Shown one piece after another: positions 1 to 9,307 of a stretch of DNA of 64,000 nucleotides. The stretch is from Flagellimonas marinaquae. Lineage in GTDB: Bacteria; Bacteroidota; Bacteroidia; Flavobacteriales; Flavobacteriaceae. Every line of letters begins with the position of its first letter. Position 1 is the first letter of the stretch. The notes beneath the pieces are model-generated. The model was not told the origin of the DNA. It ran no database searches and worked only from the letters and a program-made list of their open reading frames with translations. The stretch covers positions 126,501-190,500 of the forward strand of contig NZ_RZMZ01000002.1 in NCBI RefSeq assembly GCF_003992675.1, read 5' to 3'. The position numbers and the translations under genes were made by a program.

Positions 1-952
1 CTTTATCATTCTCTTCCAGCAAAACCGATGCGGAATTATCTTTTGCGTTCACGGCATACAGCTTTAATGTATTTTGATGCCTGTTCAACGTTTGAACGCT
101 CAAATGATCTGGATTGTGCATCCATTTGATTCTCGGAATGTAGTAGGAATCATTCAAATCCACGTTAGAAATAGATTCAGATGCGACATCGTACATATGC
201 AATGTGACGATGGAATTCTTCTCTCCCGCTTTGGGATACTTAAACTCATATTGATAAGGATACAGATCGGTTCCATAAAAATCCATTGAAAAATGGGGAA
301 CTTCGGTCTCATCAAACCGAAGAAAAGCAATTTTGGTGCCGTTGCTGTTCCATTCAAAAGCACGGACAAAGCCAAATTCTTCCTCGTATACCCAATCCGT
401 TACCCCATTGATGATGGTTCCTTTGTTCTCATCTGTGGTCACTTGCTTGGTGGTGCGATCGGCCAAATCCATCACATATAGATTATTGTCCAACACATAG
501 GCCACTTTGCTTCCGTTTGGGGAAAGTGTGGGTTCTTGTATTTTGGTTTCGGCTATTTTTACCAGTTCCTTGGAGGCGATATCATATATATAATAGATGC
601 CCAATCGGGAACGCCTAAAAATAGGCTCTACCTCGGTTGCCAAGAGTACCTTTGACTCATCATCACTAAAAGTATAGGAAGAAAAATAGGGAATGGCTTC
701 GGATGAGGCAACGATGGTCTCCACCTTTTCCAAGGTTTTGTAATCGTATTTGTCCAAACTGCTAGATCGTGGGGAACGTTCTGTATTCAATATGGTATAC
801 TGTGTACCGTTGTTCATGGATCGCAGGACATCCATATATTCTGTTCTAAATTCTCCTCCCCAAATCTCTTCGAGGGTTATTTTTTTCTTTTGTGCAGTGG
901 AAAAAGTCAAACATCCTAAAAGAAACAGGAATAGAAAACTCGGTTTGTTCAT
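1..952 (-). CDS. S9 family peptidase (dipeptidyl-peptidase IV type), N-terminal part
   Basis: The gene starts at the ATG whose complement is at 950-952 and runs off the left edge, so only about 317 N-terminal residues are present. They comprise a signal peptide (MNKPSFLFLFLLGCLTFSTA) followed by the DPP-IV type beta-propeller: ITLEEIWGGEFR, NTERSPRSSSLDKYDY, SPNGSKVAYVLDNNLYV, the DWVYEEEF motif and SNGTKIAFLRFDE. In DPP IV the Glu pair of the DWVYEEE motif binds the substrate N-terminus. The catalytic Ser/Asp/His domain would lie outside the window. Family role: exported protease removing Xaa-Pro dipeptides in the periplasm. The family call is secure; the exact substrate is not known. Confidence 0.9.
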   Translation of the reverse strand, partial: MNKPSFLFLFLLGCLTFSTAQKKKITLEEIWGGEFRTEYMDVLRSMNNGTQYTILNTERSPRSSSLDKYDYKTLEKVETIVASSEAIPYFSSYTFSDDESKVLLATEVEPIFRRSRLGIYYIYDIASKELVKIAETKIQEPTLSPNGSKVAYVLDNNLYVMDLADRTTKQVTTDENKGTIINGVTDWVYEEEFGFVRAFEWNSNGTKIAFLRFDETEVPHFSMDFYGTDLYPYQYEFKYPKAGEKNSIVTLHMYDVASESISNVDLNDSYYIPRIKWMHNPDHLSVQTLNRHQNTLKLYAVNAKDNSASVLLEENDK

Positions 953-1271
953 GAAGTGAAAAATTGATTAAATCTTCTAAATGGTCAAAAAAGCATATTT
1001 GTCATCTTGGGCGCAGTCGAAAGGTTCAACAAAAATGTCGCGACTGTGCTCGACATCATATTTTTAATTCAAAATGTACGTTTTGTAATTAGGTTTTCCA
1101 ATTCACACATTTGATTAAAAACTTCCAAGTTTACTAATATTTATCCAAAAAATAAACTTTGATGTTGTCTTTGCAACAATTTTAACCATTCTCCATTTTT
1201 TGGAATTTAAAAAAGACACATCACGTGCAAATGGTCAATATCCGTATATTTGGAGGCTTTAAGCCAGCTTT
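953..1271. other. Intergenic region between divergent genes
   Basis: This 319-bp gap separates the S9 peptidase (minus) from the HMG-CoA reductase (plus). Positions 1001-1060 hold a decayed copy of the palindromic GCGCAGTCGA / CGACTGTGCTCGA repeat found elsewhere in the window. A perfect flavobacterial -7 box, TATATTTG, lies at 1245-1252, 20 bp before the reductase ATG. No clear -33 TTG precedes it. The rest is AT-rich and I see no gene in it. Confidence 0.6.
1245..1252 (+). promoter_or_regulatory. Flavobacterial -7 box for mvaA
   Basis: TATATTTG matches TAnnTTTG, the -7 element used by the Bacteroidota primary sigma factor. It ends 19 bp before the ATG at 1272, implying a very short 5' leader. 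No TTG is seen at the usual -33 spacing, so this is a partial match. Confidence 0.5.
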
Positions 1272-2588
1272 ATGAAGACTCCCGTTGAAGGATTTTCCAA
1301 ATTGTCCAAAACCCAAAAAATTGATTGGATAGCGACAAATTGCACCAAGGACCCCAAACAGACGAAAGCCCTATTGCAGCAGTACTGGAACTCGGACCCA
1401 CGAGTACAGCAACTGCACGATGAGTTTATCGAAAATACCATTTCCAATTACTATCTGCCCTTTGCGGTCGCTCCCAATTTTCTGATTAATGATCAACTCT
1501 ACACCATCCCCATGGCCATTGAGGAAAGTTCCGTGGTGGCCGCAGCAAGTAAGGCGGCCAAATTTTGGTTGGAGCGAGGCGGATTCAAAACGGAAGTCTT
1601 GGGGACAGAAAAAGTGGGACAGGTTCATTTTATCTATCGAGGTGACCAGGAGAAGCTCACCAATTTTTTCAACACCCTAAAACCGCTTTTGATCAAGAGT
1701 GTGGCCTCCATCACCCAAAACATGGAAAAACGGGGCGGTGGCATCAACGATATAGTGCTTAGAAATCTTACAGATAAAATTGAAGGTTACTATCAGCTCC
1801 ATTGTACCTTTGAGACCTTGGATGCCATGGGCGCCAATTTTATCAACTCCTGCTTGGAACAGTTCGCCAAGACCCTGAAAGAAGAAGCTCAAGCCCACGA
1901 TGCTTTTAATGATGGGGAGAAAAATATAGAGGTGGTGATGAGCATTCTCTCCAATTATGTACCCGATTGTTTGGTCCGGGCGGAGGTCAGTTGTCCGGTG
2001 ACTGATTTGGCAAGTGCCGATATGCCAGCAGATGATTTCGCACAAAAGTTTGTACAGGCCGTTAGCATTGCCAAGGCGGAACCGTACCGAGCCGTAACGC
2101 ACAACAAGGGCATTATGAACGGGATTGATGCCGTGGTGCTCGCTACCGGAAATGATTTTAGGGCTGTGGAAGCAGGCGTGCATGCCTATGCCGCAAAAGA
2201 GGGGCAGTATTCCAGTTTAACGCATGCCACCATAGAGGACGGTATTTTCAGGTTTTGGATAGAGGTCCCTTTGGCACTGGGTACCGTAGGCGGACTCACC
2301 ACGTTACATCCCTTGGTTAAATTGGCATTGGAAATCTTGCAACATCCCACGGCAAAGCAGTTGATGCAGATCATGGCCGTAGCGGGATTGGCACAAAATT
2401 TTGCTGCCGTACGCAGTTTGGTCACTACGGGCATCCAAAAAGGGCATATGAAAATGCATTTGCTCAATATGCTCAACCAATTGGGTGCCACTGAAAGTGA
2501 AAAACAGGAATTGGTCACCTATTTTAAGGACAAGACCGTAACCAATGCATCGGTAAAAGAGGCATTGAATCGACTGAAATTAAATTGA
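1272..2588 (+). CDS. mvaA: Hydroxymethylglutaryl-CoA reductase, class II type
   Basis: 438 aa, the usual length for a soluble bacterial HMG-CoA reductase. It reduces HMG-CoA to mevalonate in isoprenoid synthesis. Recognisable family blocks are YYLPFAVAPNF with EESSVVAAAS (substrate binding, residues 58-92), ETLDAMGANFINSC (about 182-195) and ATGNDFRAVEAGVHAYAA (about 292-310). No membrane segment is present, as expected for the bacterial type. The stop overlaps the next gene start by one base (TGATG), so the two are translationally linked. The following GHMP kinase fits the same mevalonate pathway. The direction (biosynthetic rather than degradative) is inferred from that neighbour. Confidence 0.93.
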   Translation: MKTPVEGFSKLSKTQKIDWIATNCTKDPKQTKALLQQYWNSDPRVQQLHDEFIENTISNYYLPFAVAPNFLINDQLYTIPMAIEESSVVAAASKAAKFWLERGGFKTEVLGTEKVGQVHFIYRGDQEKLTNFFNTLKPLLIKSVASITQNMEKRGGGINDIVLRNLTDKIEGYYQLHCTFETLDAMGANFINSCLEQFAKTLKEEAQAHDAFNDGEKNIEVVMSILSNYVPDCLVRAEVSCPVTDLASADMPADDFAQKFVQAVSIAKAEPYRAVTHNKGIMNGIDAVVLATGNDFRAVEAGVHAYAAKEGQYSSLTHATIEDGIFRFWIEVPLALGTVGGLTTLHPLVKLALEILQHPTAKQLMQIMAVAGLAQNFAAVRSLVTTGIQKGHMKMHLLNMLNQLGATESEKQELVTYFKDKTVTNASVKEALNRLKLN

Positions 2589-3496
2589 TGAAGAAAGAAT
2601 TCTACAGCAACGGTAAACTATTGCTTTCCGGCGAATACGCTATTTTGGATGGTGCCTTGGGTCTGGCCATTCCCACCAGCTATGGGCAATCGTTGGAAGT
2701 GACCCCAACCTCATCGGGCCTGTTGGTGTGGACCAGTTTGGATGAAAATGGCAATAGCTGGTTTACCGTTACTTTTGATCTTTCCAATTTAAAAATCCTT
2801 TCCACTTCGGATGAAGCCATGTCCAAAACGTTGGCGAACCTTCTTTTGGAGGCCAACGCACAAAACCCATTATTGCTGACGGATAGCGACGGATTCGAGA
2901 TTACGACCCAACTGACGTTCCCAAGATCTTGGGGATTGGGCACCTCCTCCACCTTGATCAACAATCTGGCCCAATGGGGCCGAGTGGATGCCTATCAATT
3001 GTTATGGAACGCTTTTGGCGGAAGTGGGTACGATATTGCCTGCGCACAGCACAATTCGCCCATTACCTACCAGCTTGTGAAGGGAAACCCAAAAGTTGAA
3101 ACCATTGCTTTTGACCCCATTTTTAAAGATTCCCTCTACTTTGTGCACCTCAACCAAAAACAAAGCAGCAAGGAGGCCATTGCCAATTACAAAAATCGTC
3201 AGTTTGATAGGCCCCAACTCATCAAGGAAATTTCATCCATCACAAATAGAATGATGGAATCATCCACCCTAGCGGGCTTTGAGTCGCTTATGGCAGAGCA
3301 CGAAAATCTGCTTGGCGAAGTACTGCAACAACAACCGGTAAAGCAACGCCTTTTTCCCGACTATTTTGGTGTAATCAAAAGCTTGGGAGCTTGGGGAGGC
3401 GATTTTGTTTTGGCCACTGGAGATGAAAAAACCATTTCCTATTTTAAGGACAAAGGGTACCCTACCATTATCCCCTATTCCAGGATGATTTTTTGA
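2588..3496 (+). CDS. GYDIA-type GHMP kinase, probably in the mevalonate pathway
   Basis: 302 aa from the ATG at 2588, which shares its A with the reductase stop codon; a TTG two codons... one codon earlier (2585) is in frame but unnecessary. The protein starts KLLLSGEYAILDGALGLAIP, as GHMP small-molecule kinases do, has the phosphate-loop region PRSWGLGTSSTLI (about residues 119-131) and then FGGSGYDIACAQ, the GYDIA motif that names this Bacteroidota subfamily. Linkage to HMG-CoA reductase makes mevalonate or phosphomevalonate the likely substrate. This is inference, because subfamily members have not, to my knowledge, been assigned one substrate. Expected to be cytoplasmic. Confidence 0.85.
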   Translation: MKKEFYSNGKLLLSGEYAILDGALGLAIPTSYGQSLEVTPTSSGLLVWTSLDENGNSWFTVTFDLSNLKILSTSDEAMSKTLANLLLEANAQNPLLLTDSDGFEITTQLTFPRSWGLGTSSTLINNLAQWGRVDAYQLLWNAFGGSGYDIACAQHNSPITYQLVKGNPKVETIAFDPIFKDSLYFVHLNQKQSSKEAIANYKNRQFDRPQLIKEISSITNRMMESSTLAGFESLMAEHENLLGEVLQQQPVKQRLFPDYFGVIKSLGAWGGDFVLATGDEKTISYFKDKGYPTIIPYSRMIF

Positions 3497-3509
3497 TACC
3501 CTAAAAATG

Positions 3510-3562
3510 CATCCGTTGACTGGGAAGGGCCATCCGTCAGATCAAAAGGGGCATCCGTCAAT
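3510..3562. promoter_or_regulatory. Three direct repeats at 21-bp spacing, LytTR-like operator
   Basis: CATCCGTTG, CATCCGTCA and CATCCGTCA have their TCCGT cores at 3512, 3533 and 3554, exactly 21 bp apart. Shifted by two bases these read TCCGTTGAC, TCCGTCAGA and TCCGTCAAT, close to the 9-bp direct repeat with about 12-bp spacer described for LytTR-domain response regulators. Possible -7 boxes follow: TACTTTTT at 3582-3589 or GCAATTTG at 3591-3598. The same operator occurs at 14483-14533. The binding protein is inferred. Confidence 0.55.
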
Positions 3563-3624
3563 TGGTACCCCGATAAAACTTTACTTTTTTGCAATTTGAA
3601 TCCCGAAGACAAAAATGATAGCTT

Positions 3625-4257
3625 ATGTCACTCTGGGATTACACACATTTCTTTCAGAAAAACAAAGTGGGCTTTTTTACCAAAAGTTTCATTTTGCTGT
3701 TCCTATTCCTATTTGCGTATACCCTCTTTTTGATCTTTTATAGTTGGTCCAACTTTGAGGATTCCTTTCTCCTATTTGTGGTACCACTCCCATTTTATGT
3801 GGTAGCCACTTGCCTACTGTTAAAATATCGCCATCTCCTGAACGCGAAAAACCAGCGTACCGCTCCCAGCAGTAAACAGGATAAATATGAAAAAACGGGA
3901 TTGTCCGAAGCTTTTTCTCAAGAGCTAAAGGAAAAATTGGAGGATTTGATGGATACCCAAAAACTCTATCTGAACCACGAGCTCCGTCTTGATGATATCG
4001 CCAATATGCTCAATATCTCCAGACACCATGCCTCCCAAGTAATCAATGAAAATTTTAACATGAGCTTTTACGACTACATCAACACCTACCGGATTGAAGA
4101 GGCCAAAAACAAGCTCTGCAACAATTTTAAAAAATCCTCCGAATCCATTTCCGATATCGCGTACCAATGCGGATTTAACAATCGGGTATCGTTTTACAAG
4201 GCATTTAAAAAACGGACGAAGATTACACCCAAGGAGTTCATCCAAAACGCGGCCTAG
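3625..4257 (+). CDS. Membrane-anchored AraC-type transcriptional regulator
   Basis: 210 aa. Residues about 20-41 and 46-66 form two hydrophobic segments (SFILLFLFLFAYTLFLIFY; FLLFVVPLPFYVVATCLLL), then a basic, coiled linker. Residues about 112-208 are an AraC/XylS DNA-binding domain with two helix-turn-helix units: RLDDIANMLNISRHHASQVI and ISDIAYQCGFNNRVSFYKAF. No periplasmic sensor or kinase domain is present, so the signal may reach it through the membrane segments. It sits upstream of the first SusC/SusD pair in the same orientation (247-bp gap) and may regulate that pair; this is inference. A three-copy 21-bp-spaced operator lies about 60-115 bp upstream of the ATG. Confidence 0.85.
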   Translation: MSLWDYTHFFQKNKVGFFTKSFILLFLFLFAYTLFLIFYSWSNFEDSFLLFVVPLPFYVVATCLLLKYRHLLNAKNQRTAPSSKQDKYEKTGLSEAFSQELKEKLEDLMDTQKLYLNHELRLDDIANMLNISRHHASQVINENFNMSFYDYINTYRIEEAKNKLCNNFKKSSESISDIAYQCGFNNRVSFYKAFKKRTKITPKEFIQNAA

Positions 4258-4504
4258 CAAGGTTTATCCTCGAATTTGTAAACGTAAACCTTATTCGGGA
4301 AATAAGTAAAGGTTAATAAGCGCTAACAATCTCCCCCTCAACTTTCTTTTGTTTTACGCCTGCAATCACAGGGCGGAGGCTCTAGATCTTATCTTCTTTC
4401 CGATTTTTTAGTTTTCATTGTTTCGGAAGATTTTTTGAATTAGCCTACAAAAAAGATTCATCCTCCCCCTGCTCGATTGCAAAAACTAACTCTAAATCAA
4501 TTTT
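4258..4504. other. Leader region of first SusC/SusD operon
   Basis: 247 bp without a gene. It has an 8-bp inverted repeat, AAGGTTTA (4259-4266) with TAAACCTT (4285-4292), but no U-tract, so it is not a convincing terminator. Just before the start codon is AAAACTAACTCTAAAT, which is also present before the second SusC gene at 9291-9306. A 7-of-8 match to the -7 box (TAGTTTTC) lies near 4409-4416. Confidence 0.4.
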
Positions 4505-7318
4505 ATGATAATGAAAAATTATTGGATGATGTTGGTGTTGTTATGCTGTTCCATTACAGCAGCACTGGCTCAAGAAAAGAATGTTAGCGGTACGGTTACA
4601 GACCAAAATGGATTGCCCCTTCCGGGTGTTTCCATTACCATTGTGGGGACTAATACTGGAACCCAAACGGATTTTGATGGAAACTATTCCATCATGGCTG
4701 CTATGGGTCAAACACTCCGTTTTAGCTATATCGGCCAAAAAACAGTAGAACAGGCTGTTGGAGCATCGTCTACAATTAATGTACAGATGGAAGAAGATGC
4801 GCAGGCGCTGGAAGAGGTTATTGTAACCGGTCAAGGTTCTGGTATTGCCAGAAGAAAATTGTCCACAACGGTTGATGTTTTGGATGCCGAGGAAATCGAC
4901 AAATTGCCTGCCAACCAGATTGATCAATTATTACAATCGACCACTCCTAGTGCGCAGATTCGCTTGAGTTCTGGTCAGCCTGGTACGGCGGCAATCATTA
5001 GGACCCGTGGTCCAATTTCCGCCGCTTCATCAGCCACACCAGTTGTAATTATAGATGGTGTACGGGTAGACAACCTAAACTCCAACCCGCAATTGGGTAT
5101 TGGAACCGGTGGCGCCAACGTTTCTGCCCTTGCGGACATTCCCGTTGAATCCATCGAAAAAATCGAATATATTAAGGGTGGTGCCGCAACTACGTTGTAC
5201 GGTGCTGACGCTGCGAACGGTGTCATCCAAATTATCACAAAAAAGGGTAAGGAAGGTAGGAGTTCTGCCTACTTTGAAACCAATGTTGGTGTTATAAAGG
5301 GCACTAGGGATTTTTTAAAGTATGAAAGAACTGCAGAGGCTCTGTTCGAGCCTGGGCTTTCACAGGAGTTTAAAGTGGGATTGAATGGCGGCAATGAAAA
5401 ATTCACCTACAACTTTGCCGGTAACCTATACACTGACGATAGTTTCAATGATATCAACGAGCAGATTAGACGGTCCTTTTCATTTGGACTAACCGCAAAA
5501 GTAACCGACAGATTACAGTACCAAGGATCGTTATCCTTCGTAAATTTCCAATCCAACTTGGATTACAACGCCAACACTAGCTTATCTCGTTTCTCCAACT
5601 TGGAAGGATCGGCAAGAGGAGACACTGCAGAATTCACGGATGCTGAGTGGGAGGATGAGTTGGCTTACTACCAAAATGTTGGTGATTTGGTCGATATTAC
5701 CAGTACCACCAATCGTGTTACCGCTTCCAACAAATTTATCTATGACATTAACGATAACCTACAGGTGAACGCCACCATAGGTATCGATAATAGGAATACA
5801 GTTCAGGAAGAACTGTTGAATAATGAGTTACAAATTGCATTTGGACTAATTGCCCCAGGAATTACTGACCAAGGTAGTCTAAGTAGAGTATTGCGTTCCG
5901 CTTTCACTTTGACCACTGATATCAACCTAACGCACAAAGCAGACCTAGACAACTTCTCTTTTGTAAGTATCCTTGGTGGACAGTTCTTTAGAACTTCTGA
6001 CAGACAGAACAGATTGGACGGTTCCGGAGGTGTTGACGGAACCCGTTCCTTGAACAACTTCTCAGAGCAAGCGTTCTCCGATTTCGTACTGGAAAACGCC
6101 AACTACGGTCTTTATTTCTTGGAAAACATCGGTATCTACGATGTGGCTTTCTTGGAATTTGGTGGTAGATTGGATAGGAACACGGCTTCTGGTTCCAATA
6201 CAGACCCTTTATTGTTGCCTAAAATTGGTCTCACCTATAATCTTAGTGACCATGATTTCTACAGGGATGCAGGAATAAGCAATATCCTTTCAACTGTGAA
6301 GTTGCGTGCCAACTACGGTGAGGCGACCAACTTTGCCCAGCCGTTTGAACAGGACAGGACCTTTGCACAGAACCCATTCTTGGGCGGACCATCCTTTACG
6401 TTTGACAACCCTGGTAACGACGAGTTGGTATCCGAGCGTGTAAAGACTACCGAATTCGGTTTGGAACTTGGCTTCTTTAGCAATAGGTTGTTCCTGAGCG
6501 GTACCCGATATATGGGTATCACTGAAGATGCACTGTTTACACCTCAGTCAGCACCCTCCACAGGTCAGTTGAACCAGATCCAGAACATTGGTGAGGTGGA
6601 GAACAAAGGTTACGAATTTGAGTTGAGGGCAACTCCGATTCAAACAAATAAGCACACCTTGAGCGTTAACCTATCCTACAACACCAACGAAAACTTGGTA
6701 ACGGATTCCGGTGGTGCGCCTCCATTCGTTGTGGGTGGTTTCGCTGTGCTGGGCTCCGTTGTTGAAGAAGGACAGAGCTTGGGTTACCTAAGGGGCACTG
6801 TAGCAATTCTCCAAGAGGACGGCACCTATTCCTTTGAGCCCAATACCGCTTTGGGTGACACCTTCGCCCCGAACTTCGGTTCCGTGGGACTTAACTACAC
6901 TTGGGGAGACTTCAACTTCTTTGCAACTGCCGATTATCAGTTTGGAGGTCAAATCACCGATTTGAGCTTCTTGTTGAGACATAACAGGGGGACTGATGAC
7001 ACTGGTATTCCTGAAGAATTAATAGGAACTACTTCTCCTTTCAATTACACCAACTTTTTTGTGTTCGATAACGACTTCCTGAAAGTAAGGAACATCGGTG
7101 CTTCTTACAACTTTGGGGATATCGCCAAGCCATTGTTCAGCAATATTCGTTTGGGTTTAACCGCGACCAACCCGTTCAACTGGACGGCAGGTAACTTTGA
7201 CCCTGAGACCACAGGGGCAGGTATCGGTACTCAGAACGGTTTTGCCAGTGGTGGTTTTGCCTACGGTACGGAATCCGCACCAAGAACTTATGTAGCCTCG
7301 CTAAGGTTTGAATTTTAA
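4505..7318 (+). CDS. SusC/RagA-family TonB-dependent outer-membrane transporter (first pair)
   Basis: 937 aa. A signal peptide (MKNYWMMLVLLCCSITAALA) is followed by a carboxypeptidase-D-like domain (about 25-105, with TQTDFDGNYSIMAA), then LEEVIVTGQG, the TonB-box-like start of the plug. The plug (about 115-245) contains VVIIDGVRVDN and IEYIKGGAATTLYGADAANG. The remainder is a 22-strand-type barrel ending in LRFEF. No STN domain is present, so it should not signal to an anti-sigma factor. The ATG at 4511 matches the start of the second copy better than the ATG at 4505. SusC proteins import oligosaccharides, peptides or other large nutrients with a SusD lipoprotein, here the next gene. The substrate is unknown. 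Confidence 0.93.
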   Translation: MIMKNYWMMLVLLCCSITAALAQEKNVSGTVTDQNGLPLPGVSITIVGTNTGTQTDFDGNYSIMAAMGQTLRFSYIGQKTVEQAVGASSTINVQMEEDAQALEEVIVTGQGSGIARRKLSTTVDVLDAEEIDKLPANQIDQLLQSTTPSAQIRLSSGQPGTAAIIRTRGPISAASSATPVVIIDGVRVDNLNSNPQLGIGTGGANVSALADIPVESIEKIEYIKGGAATTLYGADAANGVIQIITKKGKEGRSSAYFETNVGVIKGTRDFLKYERTAEALFEPGLSQEFKVGLNGGNEKFTYNFAGNLYTDDSFNDINEQIRRSFSFGLTAKVTDRLQYQGSLSFVNFQSNLDYNANTSLSRFSNLEGSARGDTAEFTDAEWEDELAYYQNVGDLVDITSTTNRVTASNKFIYDINDNLQVNATIGIDNRNTVQEELLNNELQIAFGLIAPGITDQGSLSRVLRSAFTLTTDINLTHKADLDNFSFVSILGGQFFRTSDRQNRLDGSGGVDGTRSLNNFSEQAFSDFVLENANYGLYFLENIGIYDVAFLEFGGRLDRNTASGSNTDPLLLPKIGLTYNLSDHDFYRDAGISNILSTVKLRANYGEATNFAQPFEQDRTFAQNPFLGGPSFTFDNPGNDELVSERVKTTEFGLELGFFSNRLFLSGTRYMGITEDALFTPQSAPSTGQLNQIQNIGEVENKGYEFELRATPIQTNKHTLSVNLSYNTNENLVTDSGGAPPFVVGGFAVLGSVVEEGQSLGYLRGTVAILQEDGTYSFEPNTALGDTFAPNFGSVGLNYTWGDFNFFATADYQFGGQITDLSFLLRHNRGTDDTGIPEELIGTTSPFNYTNFFVFDNDFLKVRNIGASYNFGDIAKPLFSNIRLGLTATNPFNWTAGNFDPETTGAGIGTQNGFASGGFAYGTESAPRTYVASLRFEF

Positions 7319-7334
7319 TAAAAAAAAGATAACG

Positions 7335-8753
7335 ATGAAAAAACTGATCATATTCTCCCTATCCATACTGGCCATTAGCTGTACAGGTGACTTTGGCGAA
7401 GTAGTGGACTTTAAAGAGATTGAAAACCCCAACCTATCGGAAGCTTCCGTGGTAGGGCAGCCCAACTCGGCCTCTATCTGGCTTTCAGGACTTGAAAGAC
7501 AGTTGGCAATTGTATTCAACGAAACCTTAGTACTTTCGGAGCTAGGCTCGGACAACTATGTAAACACGCAGACCTTCTTCAACCAATTCATGGACGAATT
7601 GGAAATTAAGATTACCGATCCCGATATGAGGGATACCCAGCGTCAAATTCAGCGCTTGCGGGAATTAGCAGTTTTTGGATTGGACAAAGTTGGCCCTGGT
7701 GATCCTAACTACGATGCTGCTACCGAGGCAGAGTTCAACTATTTCGAAGGTCTATCCTATTTGTTTTCTGCGATGTATTTTTCCGCATTGCCAGCAGAGC
7801 CTACAGGTGTTCCAATAACCGCAAATCAGCATTATCAAAATGCAATTGCTTCTTTTGATACGGCAATTGCGCTCAATCCTCAACCAGAATATCATTTGGC
7901 CAAGGCAAGGGCACACTACTACTTGGGGAACAAGAACCAAGCTGTTGCTGCCGCAACAAATGCGCTTACCTTAAGTGCTAATTTTGACCGATTCGTATTG
8001 TTCGATGCGGCAAATGGGCCTTCAAATACATTCGAGAGTGCTCTTTACCAAAGAGCAACCTTCGATGATTTACAGCCACTTCCAACCTTGGACTTTTTAG
8101 ATCCAAAGTATTCGTTTTTGAATACTTCACAAGATGCCCCAGTGCATTATTTGAAAGCAGAGGAAGCTCATCTAATTCTAGCAGAGGCTAATCTTGCCGA
8201 CAATAACATCGAAGCCGCAAAGGATAATTTGATCAAATTACTGGATTTGATTGGAACAAGAGAGGTAAGAACCATCGATGATTCCATTGAGCAAAGAACT
8301 GAAGTTGTTGAGGGTTCACGACCTGATAGTACCATTGTTGTAGTCAATGGAAGAGAAGGACTCGTATTGAATAGACAATCTGGACCTATAGACATCCCAT
8401 CAGTTTCCGGAACATCTTTGACCGCTAATGACGTGGCTGCCATGCAGGACGACGATGCTGGATTGGTGCTATTGTACCGCACAAGACAAGAGGTGTTCAT
8501 CGCCGAGGGTCTCCGATTTGTGGACATGGGTGTTAAATTGGTCATCGATGAGAACGAGATTTTGTTGAATGAGAACATCAACGAAGGTGACTCAGGAACT
8601 ATTGCTGTAATCCCTCCGTTTATCGCCTCGGTTACAGGTGATTTGGATGCTATAGTATATGTACCAGGTTCGGAGGTTGCAACAACAGTCATAGACCTTA
8701 ATGAGATTCTGGTAGCAAACAAAAGCTCTAATTTTGTAGTTCCTTTCGAGTAG
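7335..8753 (+). CDS. SusD/RagB-like outer-membrane lipoprotein (first pair)
   Basis: 472 aa from the ATG at 7335, 16 bp after the SusC stop. An in-frame TTG at 7308 would start inside SusC and is less likely. The N-terminus MKKLIIFSLSILAISC is a lipoprotein signal with Cys16 as the lipidated residue. The middle part is helical and TPR-like (YHLAKARAHYYLGNKNQAV; YLKAEEAHLILAEANL), typical of SusD proteins, which cap the SusC barrel and bind the ligand. A stretch near residues 320-360 departs from the usual SusD pattern. Operon-mate of the SusC gene before it. A strong terminator follows at 8784-8816. Confidence 0.85.
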   Translation: MKKLIIFSLSILAISCTGDFGEVVDFKEIENPNLSEASVVGQPNSASIWLSGLERQLAIVFNETLVLSELGSDNYVNTQTFFNQFMDELEIKITDPDMRDTQRQIQRLRELAVFGLDKVGPGDPNYDAATEAEFNYFEGLSYLFSAMYFSALPAEPTGVPITANQHYQNAIASFDTAIALNPQPEYHLAKARAHYYLGNKNQAVAAATNALTLSANFDRFVLFDAANGPSNTFESALYQRATFDDLQPLPTLDFLDPKYSFLNTSQDAPVHYLKAEEAHLILAEANLADNNIEAAKDNLIKLLDLIGTREVRTIDDSIEQRTEVVEGSRPDSTIVVVNGREGLVLNRQSGPIDIPSVSGTSLTANDVAAMQDDDAGLVLLYRTRQEVFIAEGLRFVDMGVKLVIDENEILLNENINEGDSGTIAVIPPFIASVTGDLDAIVYVPGSEVATTVIDLNEILVANKSSNFVVPFE

Positions 8754-8783
8754 CATTTAATTTTAATAACGATTTTTAATCAT

Positions 8784-8816
8784 AAAAAGCCCTTGGATAA
8801 ATCCAAGGGCTTTTTT
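8784..8816 (+). terminator. Rho-independent terminator of first SusCD operon
   Basis: AAAAAGCCCTTGGAT pairs with ATCCAAGGGCTTTTT across a two-base loop (8799-8800), followed by more T. It lies 31 bp after the SusD stop codon and is symmetrical enough to work in both directions. Confidence 0.9.
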
Positions 8817-9307
8817 ATTTGTCATTGGATAAAAGATGTTTTTATAAAATTACTTGTTAAATCTTATTCAAAAAAACTGCTGCCATTATTCACTTCATTG
8901 CAACACGCAATTGACTACCAGTTAATCTCAAAATCATTCTCTTCAAAGTCAATTAATCATCCCCTTTTCCTATTCATATATGAAATTAATTCTAGGTAAT
9001 TCTGCTCAGTTAAATCCGTGATACTAATTTTTAACGCCTATGCTCAGCATCAATTTAAATGTACACTTAGAATGTAAAGAAATACAAGGCAAATTTGCAT
9101 TCATCATTTACTGTTAACATTTATCGGCACGTGTAAAGGTTTTTAAACCTTAACACTTTCTTAAGATTCTTTTAGTTGTTTTGGGCTCATTCCGTATAAA
9201 TGGGGGATTGGTCTTCGGTGTTCCGAACAACAAACTTAGCAGAGGGTGCCAAGGCCAAATCAACCTCTTACCTCAAGGCTACGGGCTGAAAAACTAACTC
9301 TAAATTA
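8817..9307. other. Intergenic region before second SusC gene
   Basis: About 490 bp, AT-rich, with no supportable gene. The distal end carries the shared leader AAAACTAACTCTAAAT at 9291-9306. Near 9136-9166 it resembles the region upstream of the first SusC gene (AAAGGTTTTTAAACCTTAACA). No exact TAnnTTTG box was found close to the start codon. Confidence 0.4.

Noticed and set aside
4259..4292. Inverted repeat AAGGTTTA/TAAACCTT as a terminator of the AraC-type gene
   Set aside because: Long loop (18 bases), AT-rich stem and no T-run, so not convincing as a terminator.
8793..8999. 68-residue open frame on the plus strand
   Set aside because: It begins inside the terminator hairpin at 8784-8816, is AT-rich with chance-like composition, and shows no start signals or family features.
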